A stretch of 64,000 nt of DNA, taken from NCBI GenBank assembly GCA_014904845.1, contig MU119353.1, forward strand, positions 1-64,000, given 5' to 3'. The notes below the pieces were generated by a model that did not search any database, was not told where the DNA came from, and saw only the letters and a program-made list of their open reading frames with translations. The first letter of the stretch is position 1; the number at the start of each line of letters is the position of its first letter. The translations under genes and the position numbers were made by a program. Shown one piece after another: positions 56,240 through 64,000 of this stretch. Source of the stretch: Acephala macrosclerotiorum (Eukaryota; Ascomycota; Leotiomycetes; Helotiales; Mollisiaceae).

Positions 56240-56600
56240 GCCCTTTGATACTAAGGAATTATAATAATAATATAAATATTAATAAAAAATAATTTAATTT
56301 TAAATTACTTTTTATATTAAAAACATCGATTTTTAACTTTTATTATTTCCGCGAATAATTAATAAATATTATATTTTAAAATTAAAATATAATTATAATT
56401 TTTTTTTATATAATTTATATATAATTATTATTATATATATTTTTTTTATATATATAAAAAAAACGTTTAATTAATTAATAAATTAAAATTATAATATTTA
56501 ATAAACTAGTTTAAATCCGGATTAATAATATTATCTTTTTTATAGTATTTATAATAATAAAAGTTAAAAATTAGTATTTTTTAATATAAAAAGTAGTCCA
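56240..56600. other. AT-rich island
   Basis: About 360 bases of nearly pure A/T with long runs such as TTTTTTTATA and many TAATTA steps, much like the island at 3420-3800. Likely a remnant of a repeat eroded by RIP. It separates copy F from the decayed copies G and H. Confidence 0.7.
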
Positions 56601-57587
56601 AGGTTAAGAGGTTCGACTTACAGCGAATTTATTGCGAAGAACTATAGTATGGTACTGTCGTGTATGCATATTCAATGTCAAATTCAAAAATGGTGGCTTA
56701 CCGAATTGTGGGATATCTGGATCAAGCTGGACTTCCCTATGGTAGAAGCTATGGGGAGGCTGATGTGTTGGGCGAAAACGTATTTGGTGAGGAAAAGTCG
56801 TATTGATAACACGAAGAATTTGAAATTGGTGTTCCAGGACGAGAATATGGCAATCTAGGCGCTGAATTTAGGATTCGAGACGAATCCGAATTTTGACCAT
56901 GCCCTAATCTGAAGATAGAAGATGATGTTGGCTCTTAGGGAAAGTGTATACCGTGCAAGGATACTCTTGAGCTTTGAACGCAACTCTTCAAAGCCACTGG
57001 AGCTATAGCGAATTATTTCATCAATCTAAGTTTATTTCTGGGCAAAGTAAGCAATGATGAAAGTTCCACACTTTCTGGGACTTTTGAAGTTTTGCTATAG
57101 AAGGATCAGAGATCATCGTGATGTGCAGAGTGTTATTTTCGGTGTTGCATATGCCGATGTGATGTCGATTGAGATGACTATTCGAATTTTCTATTTAACG
57201 CTTTATTGGAAGGTGAGGCAACAAAGTCAGCTGATGCATCGGTCGGCCTTCCTTCATGTTTGAAGTCATAGGTGTAAAAGAGGTCATGTTATTACAAAGA
57301 CTTAGGTTGATAGTATGCTTCTAAGGTGGTCATATCTTTGAAAGAAGAATAATTAAATTGTTCTAACAGTGATAGGCTATTCTGTACCACTACTGTGCAA
57401 CCAAGGAGCCAAGGAAATAAAAGGCTCTGGGGCTTGAATAATGAGTACGATGCCACCATATATCTCTTCCCAGAACCTAGCAGTAGTTCAAGATCGCGAG
57501 CCATTGCAAACGTGCTCGGCTTAGTCGCAACAGTCGAGTCTCAAGCAGGGGAAGGAGGTGATACCCTTTATTGAGCAGGTATCATAC
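56601..57587. other. Intergenic stretch, no gene seen
   Basis: Low-GC sequence between the AT-rich island and copy G. Frames such as 56649-56858 have no family resemblance. Confidence 0.45.
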
Positions 57588-58985
57588 TCAAGTGTGATAT
57601 AATATCACTATCTGGATATTGTCAGACTGGGAATGTCCAAAAAGAGAAGGGGGATTGTCGTACCCATTTTTTCTTCCAGCGTTTTTTTCTCTATATCCCT
57701 GCCATGCTCCTTCAGGATCGAACTTGTAGCCCTTATTCAACTTGGCTTCTTTTCCTTCAGCAGAATTCTTCTTATCAGTGGATGCAGCAATGATCTCTCG
57801 CCATATCTTGTGACTTCGTAATGTCAGCTCATCCTTCACAGTCCTCAATGAGTTCGCCCGGAGTCGATCATAGAACCACTTCACAACTTCGATGAATTTC
57901 TTGTGAGCTTGGTTGTTTCAAACAAAGTCAGGACTTACACCGTACTCTTGGATATAGTGCCTGGAATTTTGGCGCTTCCTTGGACAGATGTCCTGATAAA
58001 CGTACGCATCAGCTACTGGTTCTCCGCCATAATCACCTCTTGATATTTCGGGTCATGCTGCTTGATGTCTTTGATGTCTTCAAAGGCACGATTTCTGATG
58101 CTGATACCGACATCCAAAATCGGCCAAACCTCGTTTTGATAGGCCCCGATTGCATTTTCGATTCTCTCCTTAACTTGTTAGCATTAATAGCTTCCCGGAG
58201 TTGATTCTAGTAGTAAATGAGAGATTGCTCCAGCTCAACTCACTCTTTTTTGATGGTGCAAATGTCCTAAGTCTGCTTCTCGAACGCCTCCTTACAGTTC
58301 TCTGTTTTACGCTTCTCTTCCGCGACTCGAGTCTCTAGCCGCTGGTTCCTGAACAACTTACAATTAATTTTCAATTTTTGTTCTCTGATCTCGGCTTGTC
58401 GATCATTAATGACTAGTTTCAAGAACTGGATCAGGGAGTTTTGTTCTTCAAACTTGCTATGAGCAGAATCTGCACTCGTCTGGCTGTCAATCGCTCATCC
58501 GTGTCGCTGAGCTCTGTGGAGATCCTCAAAATTTGACCCTCGATAGCCTCTAGTCTGTCGAAAGCAGTGGACTTTGTTGCAATCTTGTCAACTTCAAGCC
58601 TCAAACTTTCTACCTTGGACCATTACTAAGCAACATATGTTTGTGCGAATGAGAGTAGCATCTACGTAGGCTTAGGAGGTCCTCTAAGGCTGACAACACG
58701 TTCACGGAGTATCTTTAGACTCTTAAATTTGGCTTTGAACTCGTCAAGCTTATCTTTCACGTTGAGGAAGTCTTTTTGGAGCCGTTGCATCCGCTCTTGC
58801 GCTAACTTGAAGGGCTCATCTGCTTTGACGTATTCGGCTGAATGTATGTCTCGTTCTTCTTCATTCGCCTTCAGCAACGATCGTTTCTTCTCAATTTCAT
58901 CGCACAAAAAAAGTTTGGCTTGCAGATCCATTCGAAATTTGGCCAGGTCGAGTCCATCGTGGGCGACACGACGTCGAGGTTGAAG
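57588..58985 (-). pseudogene. Coiled-coil family copy G, decayed
   Basis: Read on the - strand: VAHDGLDLAKFRMDLQAKLF, then a coiled coil (ERMQRLQKDFLNVKDKLDEF) to a stop at 58662, further coil pieces in shifting frames (EEQNSLIQFLKLVINDRQAE; RLETRVAEEKRKTENCKEAF) with TAG and TGA stops. The module reads VWPILDVGISIRNRAFEDIK then EVIMAEN before TAG. A shifted frame continues PVADAYVYQDICPRKRQ, and after a possible intron KFIEVVKWFYDRLRANSLRT ends at 57588. Order and spacing match the family. At least four lesions. Its N-terminus resembles copy H (VAHHELDFDAEYAKLKEM), so G and H are probably sister copies. Confidence 0.65.
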
Positions 58986-59626
58986 GTAAGGTATTGCTCG
59001 ACTTTAGACACGAAGTTGGGAAGGGTTGCTGTTATCTAGAATGTGCCTGAACCTCTCAGCTTCGCGTTCAAGATAATGGGAAGTAAAGAACGGAAGTTGA
59101 AGAATAAGCCAAATCAGTGCGTTTCGATATTATAGCGCTTAATCGCTTCGAAGATATCGTGTCAAGAACTTATTAAGAACTAGAGAGATTCTGCTCAATA
59201 AGATGGCTTGAAGTTAAGAAGTTGACAAAGGTTCGTGGAGCTGGGTTGTCGGGCCGGGCTTGCTCACTTCAAGATCTCAATGTCCCACTTATTATTTCGC
59301 ATTCTCGTTCGTTATCATGTTTCAAGATTTTCGTTGATAGGCTAGACATCGGAATCTTTGACTGCTTGACTTGAGCTCTAGGCGACTAGGATTTGGCTCT
59401 GTTCATGAAAGTTTCGGAGAAAGCTGAGAAAGCCTTGCATACCTAGGTAGTCCGTTCAGATATACAATATCTAACTCGATCACTGGAAACTATTGTAGAG
59501 AACAGATTGTATTGACTACAGCAGAAACATTTATACACTGCGAGAGACTCTAAATTGGGCGGTCTTCTGACTCCTTGATGCTCTTGCCACCACTAGTTAG
59601 TTAAGAAGCCACCCTGCCCATAAACT

Positions 59627-61169
59627 TTACACCACACATATTTTAAGAATGCGCTCAAGGAAACATCCCCGATAACTATCTAAACAGCAGCAAGAGTCTA
59701 GAAGATGAAAAACCATTCCATCATTGCTCGAACAACGGCAAAATGTCAATTGCTGTTCTGGTTTCTTCGATGAAATTAGCTTGGTTCCGACATCATAATA
59801 AGGGCCAGTGTACTTCTTCCTCATTGCGGTATTATGAATGGCCAATCCTTCATCGTGCAGCTTCTTGACTAGCTCGTACCAACGCTGCTCTTGAGTTTCA
59901 ATCATGTGGCTGAGAGCAGCAGTTGAAAGGTCCCGACTATGCAGGTTGATTCGATGATCAAGCGTTGAGATCAGAGCTTGATGGAAACTCGCGATGCGAG
60001 CTTCTCCCAAGCCAGTACACTGCTTCATCCTGCCTCACCAATCCAAAACATCCATGAGTTTCTTGCACTCTCCATGTTTCCAGACGAATTCAGGGTCCAG
60101 AAAGTACAATTTGGTAAAGGAGGAGATGTTGGTAAGCTTCTTGAGACCCAATCCTCCACAATGTCCTGAAAGGCAGGGGCGTCAGCAGCAGCCGCTCCAT
60201 AGTGGGAAGCTGCATTGCCCAATTCAATGACTGCTTGGTTCGGTGCACTCCCCCGAGACCCCTGACTCGTTCAAGCTTTCGAGCACGAATATGAAAGCCT
60301 ACAGTGGCGATGGGAGTAAGCTGTTGCGCTGACTTGTACGCTTCTGTGTCAGCTGCCTCACCATTGCTTGCGTGGTTCTCAAATCAGATTGCAGATAGGC
60401 AACAGCTGAATGAGGAACTGCAGCACTGTCTGCGATGGATCATTGGTATCCTTCTGATGACTGCCACCCATATTCGAAAGATATTCGCTCCATCTTTGCG
60501 CTCATGTCTCCTTCGCACCTCCTAGTTCCTCTTTCAGAAGCCCGAGACGACGAGAGAAATTTGACAGCAGTTTCTACTCCTCCTTCAGGACTGATGATTG
60601 GGATTTCAGTTTCTTCTCCAAGTCCTTGCACTCGAGGCTCTGCTGTGCAATCGACAATTTCTCCTCATGTAAAGCTACCTTCTCTTTCGTGCCTTCAATC
60701 AACAGCTGCATTGCAGGGATATCTTCCCTCTCGAGATCCGTGTTTGGCATGGAGTTGCGCCGGGACCATTCGGGGTTGAATGCAACGACTCCGTGCCTGT
60801 TTTGCCATTCGGACCCTCTTGTATCGTAGTCTTACTTCCTCAAACGAATATTGTCCTTCATATCATTAATCTCTATTTCAGTCTGCTGCAGGGCACTGGT
60901 CAACTCAGTGGCAGCAGCGTTTTCGGAAGCGAAGTCTCGACCTCGTCCACCTCTTTCTTCTTTTGGATCACGTCTTCGAACAAGCTGAGCATCTCCTTCA
61001 ATTTCGCATATTCGGCATCAAAATCGAGCTCATGGTGGGCGACCATCTTTGCTAGGTGCCTTAATCTTTTGGGGAGCTTGATGTTAATTGTGAATGCGTT
61101 CCTGGCAGAAATTGTGATTGGAACTGCAGTAGAGTACTGTCAGTCGAGGCGCGCAATGCAAAAAGAGAG

Positions 61170-61257
<88 letters not shown>

Positions 61258-61300
61258 AACTCGAGTCATTTGCACTCACCTGTGGGCGATCTAATCTGGA
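59627..61300 (-). pseudogene. Coiled-coil family copy H, decayed, with poly-T
   Basis: On the - strand an exon-like end (CCCACAG, then GTGAGTGC) is followed by an intron-like stretch holding the 86-nt homopolymer and ending CTGCAG near 61128. Then comes KMVAHHELDFDAEYAKLKEM, a coil in several frames (LIEGTKEKVALHEEKLSIAQ, KKLKSQSSVLKEE, stop, NFSRRLGLLKEELGGAKET, stop), the module TPIATVGFHIRARKLERVRG, a frameshift, VIELGNAASHYGAAAADAPA, another frameshift, and LTNISSFTKLYFLDPEFVWK. After one more TGA a tail of 120 residues is open (DHRINLHSRDLSTAALSHMI; YELVKKLHDEGLAIHNTAMR). Clearly disabled, but the module is still easy to see. Confidence 0.7.
61171..61256 (+). repeat. 86-nt poly-A run
   Basis: An uninterrupted A homopolymer on the + strand, equal to poly-T in the sense of copy H. 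It lies between a GTGAGT donor-like site and a TGCAG acceptor-like site, so in the sense strand it would extend an intron's pyrimidine tract. A retroposed poly-A tail or an assembly artefact are the alternatives. Confidence 0.95.
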
Positions 61301-61482
61301 TTATTCTTGCGCGTCAAGGTCTTCGTGAAGATCCTTGTGGAGATGAAAGAGTGGCCTTGATCGGTGCTAATTCGGTTGCGTTATTGGGAAGTTGGGAAGT
61401 TGAAGGAGAAAGGAAAGGGACAAAACTCGCTTCAGATAAATTCACCTCGACGGCACATGAGATCACGAGGATGGCGATTTAG

Positions 61483-61895
61483 AAGTGCGTATCGACTAAG
61501 GGAGGCTGGGAGGAGATCTATTTATTTTTAGTATTTTCTCATCGATGCTTCGCAGTGTTCGCTTCTGCCATTTACAGATGATGCAGGAGCAAAGTGAGAC
61601 GGCAGTTGCAAGTGGCAGATGCCCTCATCAAAGTCGAGACGGATTAATTCACGGTTAGATTCTAGTGCAAATATTTGAGGAAGAGTCATTTATGTTCTAC
61701 GGCAAAAGCAAGTAGATACATCACTTTAGCATGGATGAAAAGCAAGAGCATGCCACCCATTGAAAGCAGTCCATTCCCAATGGACACCCTGACCACAACC
61801 CCAATTATCCACCTACCCCGCCGATGAAGATCCCAAAGAACATCAATGGATGCCTAGCCGAGATATCAACGCTGTAGAGGTTTGGGTCTTCTCGA
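61483..61895. other. Intergenic stretch, no gene seen
   Basis: Spacer between the upstream end of copy H and the stop codon of copy I, both on the - strand. It should contain whatever promoter copy H had and the 3' UTR of copy I. Confidence 0.5.
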
Positions 61896-63253
61896 TTAAG
61901 AGCGGTTGTTAGTGCGACGCTGGACATTTTCTGCGGCGAATGCCTTCATACGCTCCTTCTTCGCGGTCTCATATGCCTTGGCGAGTTCGGGGTCCTTCTC
62001 AACATCGGCATCACAAGTGAGCTCGAAGTTTGGATACATCTTGCCGAAGAGCTTATCATAGGCTCGCTCGAACAACTCTGGCTTGTGGGCCCTAGCCAAG
62101 GAGGCCATATCATGCTTCCAACTATTCAAGATGTTAGCAACCTCGGCTCAACCAGTTCAATGAAGCTGCAGGCTTTAAAGGAGCAACAAGCTCTGGAGCC
62201 AAAGTCGCGGAAAAGGGAATGAGAAAAATCCTTCAAGACATACCCGATCAAGTTAACGAAGATGGTGAAGTGTCGGTGGTCCCAAACAACCTGAGCTGGA
62301 ACACCATAGAAGAGTTCGAACTCATCATAGAGCACACGCTTGCACGGATTGAACTCCAGATACATGGCAGCATCAGCAGCAACCTTTCCAAATCGGTAGC
62401 ACTCCAAACCCTCATTCATGATGGCTTGATCAACTCTGTAACCTTGCTTCAACTTGTGGGCCAGGAACTCCAAATTTCGAGAACGAGTTCCGTGTCCTAC
62501 CCAATACAATGGCTTCATCTCATCGATCTGCTTCTTCAAGGCCGCAACCTGGGTGCTGTCGTTGCCGGCATTTTCGTTAGTTGCACCAAGACTGGAAACA
62601 CCGCCCGAAATAGAGTTATACTTCTCCGCAAATTCTTCCTGAGATTTCGCAAGATCCTCCTTCAAGTCAATCAACTGTTGCTTGATGGCGTCAACTTCAG
62701 CTTGAGCCTCAACACGCTCGGTATCTGCGCCGGCCTTTTGCTCTGCGTGATCCTTGGTGGCCATCTCTGCCTCCATGACCTCGATCTCCTTTTCCATCAA
62801 GACAGACTTCATCTTCATAATCTCCAACTCGGCCTTTCGGAGGCTGACCTTATCTGCATCGCTGTTGCCGCTCATCTTGCATGCCATGACATGGTTCTGC
62901 TTCATGCCCTCTGCATCACGTAGACCCTTCGCCATGGCCTCGTACTCCTTGTTCAGTTCGTCGAGCTTGGCCTCCAGAGTCTTTCCTTTCTCGTCAACTT
63001 CGCTCTCCAATCCGGAGACAATCGCAAGCTTCTCCTGGAGACTCTTGGAAACTGTGTTGATTTCATCTTCCTTGGTAGCAATCTCGAGTTGTGCTCTTGC
63101 CTTCTCTACCTTGGCTTTAGTGTCAACGATGGGCTCTGTGTGATTGTTCTCGGCCTTGGCAGGAGTCGCATAGATAGACTGGGGAGACTCGGGACGGAGA
63201 GACAAGACCGTGCTAGGAGTCGCCGGAGCAACGATCTCAGTCGTGGTAGACAT
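61896..63253 (-). CDS. Coiled-coil family copy I, intact, divergent module
   Basis: Two exons, 63253-62244 and 62121-61896 (122-nt intron, GTATGT donor), 411 residues from ATG 63253 (MSTTTEIVAPATPSTVLSLR). The frame is open further upstream to another ATG at 63469, but GTAAGT and CTATCTAG signals there suggest a 5' UTR intron, so I prefer 63253. Coiled coil about 45-245 (LEIATKEDEINTVSKSLQEK; KAELEIMKMKSVLMEKEIEV). Module: KPLYWVGHGTRSRNLEFLA, then IMNEGLECYRFGKVAADAAM, where Gly-Leu replaces Gly-Asn. After the joint (NLIG-WKHDMASLARAHKP) come helices and KMYPNFELTCDADVEKDPEL. No lesion. Function unknown. Confidence 0.8.
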
Positions 63254-64000
63254 GATTCCGTGGATCTCGGTGAAGGTACCGTCAGCTAGATAGGTCAGCC
63301 ATAGAACATGCCCGAAGGTGTTCTCGAGCAACTTACAAACAATGATTTGGTTGTTGAGGATCGCGAGTGCCAGTCGTCTTGGATTTGGGTAGCTTCTCGA
63401 GAGTGCCAATGGTCTGTTCAAGATGCGAGTCAAGGTTGCCTGCAGATCGCGATCAATAAACAAAGACATCTTTGCGGAAGGGGATGTGTTTGAGTTGGGA
63501 GGAGGAAAGACTCGAGGACTTACGGGCAGTCAATTTATGGACAAGAAAAGCGGATCCAAGGTGTCGATCTTGTCGGCGATGTCGTTGCGGTTGCCGTATC
63601 TCGTTTGGTGATTCTACACGTCTCAGTAATGCACCTTCAAGTGTGTGTTGATGGAGACGCGTAGAAGAACCTACAAAGAATCGAAAGAACGTGTTCGGAC
63701 GTGTTCAGGCGTGTCCAAAGCTTCACGAACAGCTTGAGTGATGCTGCTTCAAGTACAAGCACAAGACAACAACGTGTGGACGTTGCAATCTCGAGTCACT
63801 GGGTGTCGTGTTTCTTCAAGAGTCGCTGTCGTAGAGAGAAAATATGAAAGAATATCGGAGGTGCGTCGACGTCTTAAGAACGCTCGGCTAATTTACGCCA
63901 GTGGTGAGGAGTGACGACTGATAGCCGTCAACCTCGAAAATGAGTGCAGACTATGCCTCAGAGACTATAATCTAGAAGTCCTGGGTCATTGTAAAAGTCA
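63254..64000. promoter_or_regulatory. Upstream region of copy I
   Basis: Contains the probable 5' UTR of copy I with at least one likely intron (GTAAGT near 63338, CTATCTAG near 63285). Nothing else coding is seen up to the window end. Confidence 0.45.

Noticed and set aside
60793..61482. Long + strand frame with a poly-Lys run
   Set aside because: The Lys run is the A homopolymer; the frame is antisense to copy H, whose module is clear on the - strand.

Overview
The window looks like nuclear DNA of a filamentous ascomycete. Genes carry short GT-AG introns of about 40-120 nt, and the conserved proteins are fungal types: Bre1, Bdp1, Pbn1, SARAF, endosomal NHX, a SUT-type sugar symporter and a DUF7703-like membrane protein. 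A Leotiomycete (Helotiales/Sclerotiniaceae-like) source is my best guess, from memory of similar coiled-coil hypothetical proteins in that group. It is an inference and was not tested by a search. I found no rRNA, no convincing tRNA, no CRISPR and no intact transposase.

Layout. 0-2.4 kb: no confident gene; a 15-bp x 9 minisatellite and a dispersed GC-rich motif. 2.4-3.3 kb: a seven-helix membrane protein. 3.4-3.8 kb: an AT-rich island. 4.2-15.1 kb: left arm of an uncharacterised coiled-coil family (copies A-D, all + strand, all damaged), interleaved with a decayed membrane-protein gene and an intact PGAP4-like glycosyltransferase. 15.9-36.1 kb: a compact conserved core: GFA/CENP-V-type protein, GH1 beta-glucosidase, Bdp1 (TFIIIB), Bre1 (H2B ubiquitin ligase), SARAF, Pbn1/PIG-X, NHX Na+/H+ exchanger, sucrose/alpha-glucoside symporter. 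36-46 kb: gene-poor, with two genes visible only after splicing (39.0-40.3 kb), a 2EXR-like protein, a broken paralogue-type ORF and an unknown glycine-rich membrane protein. 46.8-47.9 kb: an epoxide hydrolase-type alpha/beta hydrolase. 48.4-63.5 kb: right arm of the coiled-coil family (copies E-I, all - strand; E, F and I intact, G and H decayed) plus an AT-rich island.

The main observation is the coiled-coil family. Nine loci in 64 kb share the same layout: a long charged coiled coil, then a motif P-[LI]-x-x-[hydrophobic]-G-x-x-[hydrophobic]-R-x-R, then about 20-30 residues later a G-N-x-A-A-H-like block followed by A-D-x-A. I do not recognise this module as a named domain. Copies range from full-length to a bare module fragment, and most nonsense lesions can be explained by C-to-T change. 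This fits a fast-duplicating, partly RIP-eroded family. The two arms point toward each other around the conserved core.

Other structure: a clear 283-bp MITE with TTA target duplication (19334-19616), a second weaker inverted-repeat element (44.4-44.7 kb), an inverted duplication (42.78-43.15 kb), an 86-nt A homopolymer inside an intron-like stretch of copy H, a GC-AG intron in NHX, and a 15-nt tandem-repeat ORF (52.2-52.4 kb). All functions are read from motifs by eye; no search was run.
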